Source of the DNA: Alteraurantiacibacter aquimixticola | GTDB taxonomy: Bacteria > Pseudomonadota > Alphaproteobacteria > Sphingomonadales > Sphingomonadaceae | Reading direction: 5' to 3' | Assembly: GCF_004965515.1 (NCBI RefSeq) | Contig: NZ_SSHH01000004.1 | Coordinates: 402,599-466,598 of the forward strand | Length of the DNA stretch: 64,000 nt | Shown here: piece after piece, positions 46,863-55,900 of the stretch | Numbering within the stretch: position 1 is the stretch's first letter | How the letters are laid out: each line of letters begins with the position of its first letter | Program-made: the position numbers and the translations under genes | The notes under the pieces: model-generated | Databases searched by the model: none | What the model saw: only the letters and a program-made list of their open reading frames with translations | What the model was told of the DNA's origin: nothing

Positions 46863-47665
46863 CCATGCAGACGATCCCCTATTGGCATGTCGACGCCTTC
46901 GCCGCGCAGCCCTTTGGCGGCAACCAGGCGGCGGTGATGATCCTCGATGAATGGCCCCCGGATGAGGTGATGGCGGCCATCGCGGCGGAGAACATGTTTG
47001 CCGAAACCGCCTTCCTGCTGCGCGATGCGAGCGGCGAGGCGGATTGGGAATTGCGCTGGTTCACACCCGAAGTGGAGATCGCTTTGTGCGGTCATGCCAC
47101 GCTTGCATCGGGCCATGTGCTGCTGGGGCAGGAAGGGGCGGGCGATGCCGTGACCTTTCGCACGCGCAAGGCCGGCGTGCTCGAAGTGGCGCGCGATGGC
47201 GATGGCTATCGCATGGCGCTGCCCGCGATCCATGTGGATGGGGAGGCCGACGATGCGCTGATTGCCGGGCTGCGCGCCCGGCCGGAGGAGGCGCTCGCCG
47301 ACCCGCGCGGCTATGTGATCGCGCGCTATGCCGATGAGGCAGCGTTGCGCGCGCTCGCACCCGACATGGCGCAGCTCGCCTCGCATGGCGACACGATGTT
47401 CATCGCGACCGCCCCGGGGGATACGACCGATGTGGTCAGCCGCGTCTTCGTGCCCGGCGCGGGGATTCCGGAAGACCCCGTGACCGGATCGGCCCATTCG
47501 GCGTTGACGGTGTTCTGGGCGAAGCGGCTGGGGCGGGAGAGCTTCACCGCGCACCAGGCTTCGAAAAGGGGCGGCGACATGACCTGCACGCTCGAAGGCG
47601 AGAAGGCCGTGCTCGGCGGGCACTGCGTCACCGTGGTGGAGGGACGCTTCTACCTTTCGGGATAG
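46859..47665 (+). CDS. PhzF family isomerase-like protein
   Basis: A 268-residue protein of the PhzF/DapF-like two-lobed fold. The likely catalytic Glu is in MFAETAFLL. Other blocks are PFGGNQAAVMIL, ALCGHATLASGH and EDPVTGSAHSALTVFW. No phenazine genes are nearby, so the real substrate is open. The ATG overlaps the CDF stop, making pdxH-CDF-PhzF a coupled operon. The 3' end overlaps the convergent serine hydrolase by 16 nt. Confidence 0.92.
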   Translation: MTMQTIPYWHVDAFAAQPFGGNQAAVMILDEWPPDEVMAAIAAENMFAETAFLLRDASGEADWELRWFTPEVEIALCGHATLASGHVLLGQEGAGDAVTFRTRKAGVLEVARDGDGYRMALPAIHVDGEADDALIAGLRARPEEALADPRGYVIARYADEAALRALAPDMAQLASHGDTMFIATAPGDTTDVVSRVFVPGAGIPEDPVTGSAHSALTVFWAKRLGRESFTAHQASKRGGDMTCTLEGEKAVLGGHCVTVVEGRFYLSG

Positions 47666-48792
47666 AGGGCGAAGATCTCCGCCAGCGCATCGACCAGCGC
47701 ATCGGCCTCCTCATTGGGCGTATGGCCGAGCCTTACGACAGTCAGCCGCTGGCTGGGAGAGACGAGCAAATACTGGCCCATATGCCCCGCCGCGCCGAAC
47801 AGCGTCTCCCGGCCCTGGTCGGGGAACAGCACTTCGCGATCATCGACCTCCGACTGGTGGTTGAGCCACATCTGCGCGCCGTAATCGGGCGCGCGAGGGC
47901 TGGGGCTGCGCATGAAATCGACCCAGCCGCGCGGGACCACCTGCACGCCGCCGACCACGCCGCCGGTGCGCAGCAGCTCGCCGAACTTCGCCCAGTCGCG
48001 TGCATTGGCCCAGAAGGAACTGCCCGCCACCAGCGTACCCGCCGCGTCATATTCGCCCACCAGCGATGACATGCCCACCGGACCCGCCAGCCGCGCGGCC
48101 ACGAAATCGGAGACGGCTTCGACCCTGTCGCTCGGCCCGCCATCGGGGACGAGCAGCCGGGCGAGGACATCGCCGAGGATCACCGTGCTGGCGGTCGAAT
48201 ACTGGAAATGCTGTCCGGGCTCATGGTCGAGCGGCTGCGCCTCGGCCCAGGCGGCCATGTCGTCACGCCCGTCAAGGAACATCATCCGCACTTCGGAGCT
48301 CTCATAGCGCGGCTCGACCATTTCGGCATGGCGCAGGCCGGATCGCATTTGCAGCAAGTGCCGCAAGGTGATCTCGCCGCGCGGATCGCCGGCGCGCTGC
48401 CAGTGATCGATGGGCGGGGGATCGTCGAGCGCGAGGCGGCCGTCACCTTCCATGATGCCGACCAGCACGGCGGTAACGGTCTTCGACATCGACCAGCCGA
48501 CAAAGCGCGTATTGGCGTCGTAGCCATCGGCATAACGCTCGGCGACGACCTTGCCGCCATGCATAACCACCACTGCGCGGGTTTCGCCGATACCGTCGCG
48601 CGTGAACAGGGCATCCACCGCGCGGGCGAGCGGCTCGCGCGGGACGCCCGGCTCAACCACTACGGCTTCCAGCGCGCCATCGGGCAAGGGCGGCAGGGGT
48701 GGTGGACCGTCCTGCCCGCAGCCAGCAAGTGCCAGCAGCAAGAGGATTGGCCAAAGACGGGTGCGAAGGCTAGGGAGGGCGCGGCGTGGCAT
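47650..48792 (-). CDS. Serine hydrolase lipoprotein (class C beta-lactamase fold)
   Basis: A 380-residue protein with a lipoprotein signal (LWPILLLLALAGC). The beta-lactamase/DD-peptidase motifs are SMSK in FVGWSMSKTVTA (catalytic Ser and Lys) and YST in FQYSTASTV. The third box near the C-terminus reads GHMGQYLL. It is likely an esterase or peptidase anchored in the envelope, not necessarily a beta-lactamase. The ATG at 48792 has GAGG 8 nt upstream. Divergent from the small membrane protein at 48830. Confidence 0.9.
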   Translation of the reverse strand: MPRRALPSLRTRLWPILLLLALAGCGQDGPPPLPPLPDGALEAVVVEPGVPREPLARAVDALFTRDGIGETRAVVVMHGGKVVAERYADGYDANTRFVGWSMSKTVTAVLVGIMEGDGRLALDDPPPIDHWQRAGDPRGEITLRHLLQMRSGLRHAEMVEPRYESSEVRMMFLDGRDDMAAWAEAQPLDHEPGQHFQYSTASTVILGDVLARLLVPDGGPSDRVEAVSDFVAARLAGPVGMSSLVGEYDAAGTLVAGSSFWANARDWAKFGELLRTGGVVGGVQVVPRGWVDFMRSPSPRAPDYGAQMWLNHQSEVDDREVLFPDQGRETLFGAAGHMGQYLLVSPSQRLTVVRLGHTPNEEADALVDALAEIFALYPER

Positions 48793-48829
48793 AGGTCGCG
48801 CCTCATCCTTCAGACAGGGCAAATTGGCA

Positions 48830-49171
48830 ATGGCAAAACCGGCAAATCGTGGCGCAAGCGGGGGCTGGATGAAGGCGCTGCTGGCGATCGCCGTGATCAT
48901 TGGAGGCGTGGCCTGGTTCTATGGCGACGCGATGGCCGGCTATGCCCGCGCCGGCACTGCCTATGGTGCGAAAAATGGCTGTTCGTGCCGCCATATCGGC
49001 GGGCGCGACCTTGCCAGCTGCCGGGACGACAAGGTGGACGGGATGGCGGCCGTCTTCCTGACCGAGGACGAGGATGATAAGTCCGTCACCGCCACCGTGC
49101 CGCTGATCGCCAGCGAGACCGCCCGCTATCACGAAGGCTTCGGCTGCGTGCTCGATAGCTGGGAAGACTGA
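48830..49171 (+). CDS. Small membrane-anchored Cys-containing protein, unknown
   Basis: A 113-residue protein with one N-terminal transmembrane helix (about 15-35) and an exported domain with GCSCRHIGGRDLASCRDD and a later GFGCVL. The four cysteines close together could form disulfides or bind metal. Sphingomonads have similar small proteins with no assigned role. It ends 3 nt from the convergent mnmA stop. Confidence 0.75.
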   Translation: MAKPANRGASGGWMKALLAIAVIIGGVAWFYGDAMAGYARAGTAYGAKNGCSCRHIGGRDLASCRDDKVDGMAAVFLTEDEDDKSVTATVPLIASETARYHEGFGCVLDSWED

Positions 49172-49174
49172 GCC

Positions 49175-50329
49175 TCAGGCGGAGGCGAAGGTTTCCTCGA
49201 TCCAGCCGCCGCCGACCACACGCTCGCCTGCATAGATCACCGCCGCCTGTCCCGGCGCGACGCCGAATTCGGGGCTGGCGAAACGGATCGCGCATTCCGC
49301 GCCTCCGCCAAGCTCGCCTTCGAGTATAATGGGCACCGGCTTCGACAGCGAACGGACCTTGGCGGTCAGTTCGCCTGCCGGCAGCGGGCCGATGCGATTG
49401 GTCTCGACGATCCGCGCCGCGTTGACGGCCAGCATGCGCTTGGGGCCCACGCGCACTTCGGCACTTTCGGCGTCGAGCTCGACCACATAGACCGGCTCCG
49501 CCAGACCGCCGATCTCGAGACCCCGGCGCTGGCCGACGGTATAGTGGATGATGCCGGGATGCTGGCCCAGCACCTCGCCTGTTTCGGCATGGACGATATT
49601 GCCCGGCCTGCCGCCCTCGGGCCGCATGGCCTTCACGATCTTGGCATAGTCGCCATCGGGCACGAAGCAGATGTCTTGGCTGTCCGGCTTGGCGGCCACG
49701 GTCAGGCCGAAGCGTTCGGCCAAGCGCCGTACCTCCTGCTTGGGCAGGCCACCCAGCGGGAAGCGCAGGAAATCAAGCTGTTCCTCGGTCGTGGCATAGA
49801 GGAAGTAGGACTGGTCGCGCGCGGGATCGAGTGCGCGGTGCAGCTCAACGCCCGCTTCGCCTTCGATCCGGCGGACGTAATGGCCGGTGGCGAGGCAATC
49901 GGCGCCCAGCTCGCGCGCCATGCGCAAGAGGTCGGTGAACTTGGGTCCCATATTGCAGCGGATGCAGGGGATCGGCGTGCGCCCGGCGAGATATTCGTCG
50001 GCGAAGGTCTCGACCACTTCTTCGCGAAAGGCGGTTTCGTGATCGTAGACGTAATGGGCGATGCCCAGCCGGTCCGCCACCTGCCGCGCATCGCGAATAT
50101 CGTCGCCCGCGCAGCAGGCGCCCTTGCGTCCCGTGGCCGCGCCATAATCATAGAGCTGCAGCGTGATGCCGATCACCTCGGCCCCGCTCTCAGCCGCCAG
50201 CGCGGCGACGACCGAACTGTCCACCCCGCCCGACATCGCCACCACGATGCGGCATTCGCCCGCCGGCTTCGGCAGGGCGAACAGCGCAGCGGCGTCCAGC
50301 TTTTCCTCGGTGATCGCACTATCGGTCAT
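49175..50329 (-). CDS. mnmA: tRNA-specific 2-thiouridylase MnmA
   Basis: A 384-residue enzyme that thiolates U34 of Lys, Glu and Gln tRNAs using ATP and a sulfur relay. The PP-loop is [15 protein letters not shown] (near 30-44). The catalytic cysteines are in [14 protein letters not shown] and in [15 protein letters not shown]. The length is typical. Start ATG at 50329. Divergent from the small gene upstream of sciP, with a CtrA-box-like site in the shared region. Confidence 0.97.
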   Translation of the reverse strand: MTDSAITEEKLDAAALFALPKPAGECRIVVAMSGGVDSSVVAALAAESGAEVIGITLQLYDYGAATGRKGACCAGDDIRDARQVADRLGIAHYVYDHETAFREEVVETFADEYLAGRTPIPCIRCNMGPKFTDLLRMARELGADCLATGHYVRRIEGEAGVELHRALDPARDQSYFLYATTEEQLDFLRFPLGGLPKQEVRRLAERFGLTVAAKPDSQDICFVPDGDYAKIVKAMRPEGGRPGNIVHAETGEVLGQHPGIIHYTVGQRRGLEIGGLAEPVYVVELDAESAEVRVGPKRMLAVNAARIVETNRIGPLPAGELTAKVRSLSKPVPIILEGELGGGAECAIRFASPEFGVAPGQAAVIYAGERVVGGGWIEETFASA

Positions 50330-50406
50330 GCGCGCGCCCTTACACGCAAGCGCGCCCGAAGGCCAAGACTCTGCTCCCTTGCCCGCAGGCGGCTGGTTAC
50401 TTCTGA

Positions 50407-50421
50407 TTAAGGACAGTTTTA
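50407..50421 (+). promoter_or_regulatory. CtrA-box-like site upstream of the sciP operon
   Basis: TTAA-N7-TTTA, one mismatch from the CtrA consensus TTAA-N7-TTAA, lies 36 nt before the ATG at 50457. sciP is CtrA-controlled in Caulobacter, so the placement is sensible, but a short site like this can arise by chance. Confidence 0.35.
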
Positions 50422-50456
50422 CCGGTTCTTGACGGTTGGCGTTCTATGACTGCCTC

Positions 50457-50774
50457 ATGTTCGAAGGGAATCCTCCTCCTGTGTCCAATGGACAGGACCC
50501 CGATAAGGGTCCTGCGCAAGGCCAGTCCTTGCGCGAATTGACATGGAAGGACCTTCGTATGCGACTGGAGGCGGCGCGCGATCTGCGCAACTCGCTGGTG
50601 CGTGACGATTCGGGCGGGAAAGCCAGCTTCGATTCACTATCGGCGCGGCGGATTGCCTCGCAACCGGATGGTAAAGAATCCGGTAACCTTACTGATTTAG
50701 CCAATGGCAAAGGGAGCAGCCGCAATGAGGGTTTCACACCCGATGTCGCTGCCGGTAGTGCTCCGAGGAATTAA
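50457..50774 (+). CDS. Small soluble protein upstream of sciP, function unknown
   Basis: A 105-residue protein, mostly polar and disordered, with one likely helix: LRELTWKDLRMRLEAARDLRNSLV (near 26-49). The Leu/Arg pattern suggests protein or DNA contact. I choose the ATG at 50457; a TTG at 50436 is also open and neither has a clear Shine-Dalgarno. Its stop abuts the sciP ATG with no gap, so the two are co-expressed. Helical region and position suggest a cell-cycle link, which is inference. Confidence 0.7.
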   Translation: MFEGNPPPVSNGQDPDKGPAQGQSLRELTWKDLRMRLEAARDLRNSLVRDDSGGKASFDSLSARRIASQPDGKESGNLTDLANGKGSSRNEGFTPDVAAGSAPRN

Positions 50775-51074
50775 ATGATCGAGAACCAGAATATCCGCCC
50801 CGCACAGGTTATCGGCCCGCTTGGCGAGCCGCTGACGCTTGCCGACCTGCCTTCGCCCAAGACGAAGCGCTGGGTCGTGCGCCGCAAGGCCGAAGTGGTC
50901 GCTGCGGTGAATGGCGGCCTGCTGACCATCGACGAGGTGCTCGAGCGCTATAACCTGACGCTGGAGGAATTCGCCAGCTGGCAGCGTGCGGTGGACCGTT
51001 CGGGCATGCAGGGGCTGCGCGTCACGCGCATCCAGCACTATCGCGATCTTTACGAGCGCCAGCTGAAATACTGA
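50775..51074 (+). CDS. sciP: CtrA inhibitor SciP
   Basis: A 99-residue helix-turn-helix protein (DUF1153) that binds CtrA at promoters and blocks transcription in swarmer-stage Caulobacter. The family block RPAQVIGPLGEPLTLADLPSP leads into KTKRWVVRRKAEVVAAVNGG and LLTIDEVLERYNLTLEEFASW, with the ending RVTRIQHYRDLY. Downstream of the small gene at 50457 with no gap. Confidence 0.95.
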   Translation: MIENQNIRPAQVIGPLGEPLTLADLPSPKTKRWVVRRKAEVVAAVNGGLLTIDEVLERYNLTLEEFASWQRAVDRSGMQGLRVTRIQHYRDLYERQLKY

Positions 51075-51243
51075 TGCGAACGCGCGCAATTGCGCGTCTT
51101 TCCAGCATAAAATTTAGACTCCCGACCCTTCCTTCGGCATGAAGGCGGGGCGCGCGCCTATGCGCGTGTCGGAACATCCTGCGTAGCGCGCCGTTTGGGA
51201 AGAAGTGCGTGGCAGGATGCCAGGCAAGCAGGAGGAAAGTTTC

Positions 51244-51510
51244 ATGGGTTGGATTATCGCAATTATCGTTGGCGGCGTTGCCGGCTGGCTGGCCAGCAAG
51301 GTCATGAACCGCGATGCCTCGATGGGCATTTTCTGGAACGTGGTGGTCGGCTGCATCGGTTCGCTGATCGGCAACTGGCTCTCGGGCCCGCTGTTCGGCG
51401 TGCAGGGCAGCGTCCAGGAATTCTCGCTCACCGGCCTCATCATCGCGATCATTGGCGCCGTGGTGCTGCTGGGTATCGTGAACCTGGTCCAGCGCGGCCG
51501 CGTTCGCTAA
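51244..51510 (+). CDS. GlsB/YeaQ/YmgE family stress-response membrane protein
   Basis: An 88-residue hydrophobic protein with three membrane segments: GWIIAIIVGGVAGWLASKVM, FWNVVVGCIGSLIGNWL and LTGLIIAIIGAVVLLGIVNL. It fits the GlsB/YeaQ/transglycosylase-associated family, induced in envelope or acid stress in other bacteria. The ATG at 51244 has AGGAGGAAAG upstream. A strong terminator follows. Confidence 0.9.
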   Translation: MGWIIAIIVGGVAGWLASKVMNRDASMGIFWNVVVGCIGSLIGNWLSGPLFGVQGSVQEFSLTGLIIAIIGAVVLLGIVNLVQRGRVR

Positions 51511-51566
51511 GCCAAGGATGACGGCGGGTTATCGCGCCCGCAAATGACAAAAAGATACAAATTAAC

Positions 51567-51603
51567 AAAAAGGGCCGGAAACTGCGCGTTTCCGGCCCTT
51601 TTT
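51567..51603 (+). terminator. Strong terminator after the GlsB-like gene
   Basis: AAAAAGGGCCGGAAAC and GTTTCCGGCCCTTTTT (51567-51582 and 51588-51603) form a perfect 16-bp stem with a 5-nt loop and a U-tract. It insulates the RND operon downstream. Confidence 0.95.
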
Positions 51604-51775
51604 CGCGTCAATTGAGCAACGTCCGTCGGATCGCATGGGCCCCTGACCGAAGGTCGCGTTGCAGCGCACACAACAAGCGTATATGGGCGGTTGCGATAGA
51701 AACGGTGTGTTTCGCCCTGTGTGCAAAGCAGCATGGGCGGCCGCCGCCAGCCATCGTTTGAGGCAGTTTTCGCGT

Positions 51776-52969
51776 ATGAATTACGAATCCCGACTGGATG
51801 TCGCACAGCCGCAGGAGGGCGAGCTCTTGCAGGACGACCTCACCGCCGAGGCAGCTGCGCGCCGCAAGCGCAAGCTGTTGATCGCGCTTGGCGTGGCGAT
51901 CGCGGGTATCGTGATCGCGGCGATCCTGCTCAGCGGCGGTGAAGAAGAACAGCCCTTCGGCCCACAGGCTGACGGGACGACCCAGCGCGTTACCGTGATC
52001 AGCCCGGGACAGGGCACCTATGCCGGCATTATCAATGCCACCGGCACATTGGCCGCGCGCCGGGAAATGCCCGTGGGCGTCGTCGGCGAAGGCGGCCGCG
52101 TCGTCTCCGTGCCGGTAGAGCCGGGCGACTGGGTCCGCGCCGGGCAGGTGCTGGCCGTGATCGACCGCTCGGTGCAGTCGCAGCAGACCGCGAGTTCCGC
52201 CGCGCAGATCGATGTCGCCGTCGCCGATGCCGACCTGGCGCAGGCCAATCTCGACCGCGCCATGCAGCTGGTGGAGCGCGGCTTCGTCAGCCAGGCCGAT
52301 ATCGACCGGCTGACCGCCACGCGCGATGCCGCCGTCGCCCGGGTGAAAGTGGCCGAGGCACAATATGCCGAGCGGCAGGCGCGCAATGCGCAGCTCAATA
52401 TCGTCGCTCCGGCAGCCGGACTGCTGCTTACCCGCGATGTCGAACCCGGTCAGGTGGTCGGCGCAGGCTCCGGCGTATTGTTCTCGATCGCCCGTGGCGG
52501 CGAGATGGAGTTGCTGGCGCAGATCGGCGAGACCGAGCTGGGCCGGATCCCCGTTGGCGCGACCGGTTCGGTCGTTCCCGTCGGCACGGAGCAGAGCTTT
52601 ACCTGCCAGGTCTGGCAGAAGAGCCCGGTGATCAGCGAGCAGACGCGGCAGGGCGTGGCCCGCTGCGCGATGAGCTATGACCCGGCGTTGCGCCCCGGCG
52701 GCTTCGCCTCGATCGAGATCAATAGCGGCGCCGTTGTCGCTCCGCGCTTGCCCGAGAGCGCGATCCTGTCGGACGAGCAGGGCAGCTATGTGCTGGTCGT
52801 CAATGATCAGGACCAGGTCGAACGGCGCGACGTGCAGCTGGGCATCATCACCGATAACGGCATCGTGATCGATTCCGGCCTCGACGGCAGCGAGCGGATC
52901 GTCGCGCGCGCCGGCGGCTTCCTGACCGTGGGCGAAACGGTGCGTCCGGCCACGGCCGACGCCAGCTGA
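51776..52969 (+). CDS. RND efflux periplasmic adaptor (membrane fusion protein)
   Basis: A 397-residue adaptor. An N-terminal basic region and transmembrane anchor (about 33-52) are followed by the biotinyl-lipoyl, alpha-hairpin and beta-barrel domains: PVEPGDWVRAGQVLAVID, AQIDVAVADADLAQANLDRAM, RNAQLNIVAPAAGLLL. It bridges the inner-membrane pump to an outer-membrane channel. It precedes the RND permease by 11 nt. No TolC-like gene is next to it. Confidence 0.94.
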   Translation: MNYESRLDVAQPQEGELLQDDLTAEAAARRKRKLLIALGVAIAGIVIAAILLSGGEEEQPFGPQADGTTQRVTVISPGQGTYAGIINATGTLAARREMPVGVVGEGGRVVSVPVEPGDWVRAGQVLAVIDRSVQSQQTASSAAQIDVAVADADLAQANLDRAMQLVERGFVSQADIDRLTATRDAAVARVKVAEAQYAERQARNAQLNIVAPAAGLLLTRDVEPGQVVGAGSGVLFSIARGGEMELLAQIGETELGRIPVGATGSVVPVGTEQSFTCQVWQKSPVISEQTRQGVARCAMSYDPALRPGGFASIEINSGAVVAPRLPESAILSDEQGSYVLVVNDQDQVERRDVQLGIITDNGIVIDSGLDGSERIVARAGGFLTVGETVRPATADAS

Positions 52970-52980
52970 GCCCCGGCGTC

Positions 52981-55900
52981 ATGAATTTCCGCAACCTCTC
53001 CGCCTGGTCGATCCGCAACCCGATCGTCCCCATCCTCGCCTTCATCGGATTGATGGTGGCGGGCCTGATGGCGTTCCAGCAGATGGACATCCAGGACCAG
53101 CCGGACATCGAATTCCCGGTGGTGCTGGTCAGCATCTCGCAGCCCGGCGCTGCGCCGCCCGAGGTGGAAAACCAGATCACCCAGCGCGTGGAAGCGGCGG
53201 TGCAGACGCTCGACGGGATCGAGAATATCCGCTCGACCGCGTCCGAAGGCAGCTCCTTCACCCAGATCGAATTCGCGCTCGGCACCGACATTGCCGAGGC
53301 GGTGAACGAGGTGAAGAGCGAGATCGACAATATTCGCGGCGAGCTGCCCGACGGCATCCTCGAACCGCGCGTGTTCAAGCAGCAGACCAGCTCGCAGCCC
53401 ATCGTCTCCTTCGGCGTTGCGGCCGACGACATGACGATCGAGGAACTGAGCTGGTTCATCGACGACACCATCACCAAGGCGCTGCTGACCGTTGACGGCC
53501 TTGCCGAAGTCAGCCGCAGCGGCGGCGTCGATCGCGAGATCCTGGTGATCCTCGATCCCGGCAAGATGCAGGCGCTTGGCGTCACTGCCAGCCAGGTGAA
53601 CAGCGCGCTGCGCCAGCTCAACTTGAATGCCGCTGGCGGGCAGGCGGAAATCGCCGGATCGCGCCAGTCGGTGCGCGTGCTGGGCAATGCCCAGAGCGCT
53701 TTCGAATTGTCGCAGACGCAGATCTCGCTCGGCGCAGGGCGCAGCGTGAAGCTGTCCGACATTGCCCGCGTGACCGATTCCTATGGCGAGATCAGCACGG
53801 TCGCAAAGGTGGACGGCAAGCCCGTGGTCACCTTCTCCATCACCCGCGCGCGCGGCGAATCCGATGTGCGCGTCTATGACGATGCGATCGAAGTGATGAA
53901 GCAGCTGGAGGAATCGAACGAGGGCGTTCACTTCACCCGCCTGTTCACCGAGGTCGATTACACCCGCGCGCAGTATGACAGCTCGATGGCCTTGCTGGTC
54001 GAAGGTGCGCTGCTGGCCGTGATCGTGGTGTTCCTGTTCCTGCGCGATTGGCGCGCGACCATCATCGCCGCGCTGGCCATCCCGCTGTCGGCCATCCCGA
54101 CCTTCTATTTCATGGACCTGATGGGCTTCTCGCTCAACACGCTGTCCCTGCTGGCGCTGGGGCTGGTCGCCGGCGTGCTGGTGGACGATGCGATCGTGGA
54201 GATCGAGAACATCGTGCGCCATATGCGCATGGGCAAGAGCGCATACCAGGCATCGATCGACGCGGCGGACGAGATCGGCCTGGCGGTCGTTGCCACCACC
54301 GCCTGTATCATCGCCGTGTTCCTGCCGGTGGGCATGATGCCGGGCGTATCGGGCCAGTTCTTCAAGAATTTCGGCCTGACCGTGGTGGTCTCGGTCGCCA
54401 TGTCGCTGGCCGTGGCGCGCATGATCACGCCGATGATCGCGGCCTATTTCCTCAAGTCCAAGGGCGAGGCCGCGCATGGCGAGGGCCGGGCGATGGACCT
54501 CTATATGAAGGTGCTGCGCTGGTCGCTGGATGAAAGCGCCTATCGCCGCCGCCTTGCCGAGATCGGCCGTGCGCCCTTCTCCTGGCAATATGGCTTTATC
54601 GGCACGCCGCTCTTCATCCTGATCGCCGTTGCCGCGGTGGCGGGTGCGGTCGGGGTGTTCTACCTCGTCTTCACGACGCCCGCGGTACAAGCGATCGACA
54701 TGCGTTTCTGGAAGGAGCTGTTCGGTTTCCTGCCGGAGGTGCTGGCGCAGCTTCTCGCCTTCCTGTTCACGCTCACCATGATGCTGGTGACGATCGTTGC
54801 AGCGGGCGTAGGCGCCTGGCTGGCGGCTTTCGTGCTCAAGGTACCGCTGACGATCCTCTCGCGCCTCGGCGGGGAGCGGTTTTCGACCTGGTTCCTCAAC
54901 CGCACGGCGCGCCTCCGTGTCCGCTTCCTCGACCATCGCATGTGGATGATGGGTCTCGGCATCGCTTCGCTGTGCCTGACCGTGATGATCGGCCAGAACG
55001 TGCCGCAGCAGTTCTTCCCGAACAATGACAGCGACTTCTCCCGCGTCTCGGTCTCTATGGTGCCCGGCACAACGCTGGAGCAGACCGAGGAAGTGGTCGA
55101 CCGCGTCGCCGCACGGCTCAGCGAGGAGCAGGAAGTCGACCTCGCGCTGGGTATCGCCAATGAAGGATCGGGCCGCATCAGCCTGGTGCTGGCCGCCGAT
55201 CGCCAGCGTACGAGCCAGGTGTTCGAGCGCGAGCTGACGCCGGTGTTGCAGGACATTCCCGATGCCCGGATCAACTTCAACAACCAGCAGGGCGGTGGCG
55301 GCGGTACTGGCCGCGAGATCTCGATCCTCCTGTCCGGCTCCGACCCGGAGAAGTTGAACGAGGCGGCGCAGGAACTGGTGACGCAGATGGAGACGGTCGA
55401 AGGCGCGGTCGCCCCGCGTATCGATTACGACCTTCAGCGCCCCGAACTGATTATCAAGCCGCGCGAGGATCTTGCCGCCAGCCTTGGCGTGACCACGCAG
55501 GCCCTGAGCCAGGCGATCCGCATCGCCACGCTGGGCGATATCGACCAGAACGCCGCCAAGTTCTCGCTCTCCGACCGGCAGATCCCGATCCGCGTGCGGC
55601 TGGCCGAAGGCGACCGGCGCAATGTCGCCACGATCGAGAACCTACCCGTGCCCACGGGGGTCGGCGGCTCGGTACCGCTCAGCCGGGTAGCCGATATCTC
55701 CTTCGGCATGGGACCGGCATCGATCGAGCGCTACAACCAGAACCGCCGCGTCTTCGTGGGTGTGGATGTGGGCGAAGGCATCGCGCGCGGCGATGTCTAT
55801 AATGCGATCCAGAACCTGCCGATCATGCGCAACCTGCCGACCGGGGTGACCGACCAGCCGGTGGGCGCCGATGAATGGCAGCAGGACCTGATCGGCAATT

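Noticed and set aside
52807-54936. Long minus-strand open frame opposite the RND adaptor and pump
   Set aside because: Antisense shadow of well-supported RND genes; its product is low complexity (R, H, D, G, E) with no recognisable domain.
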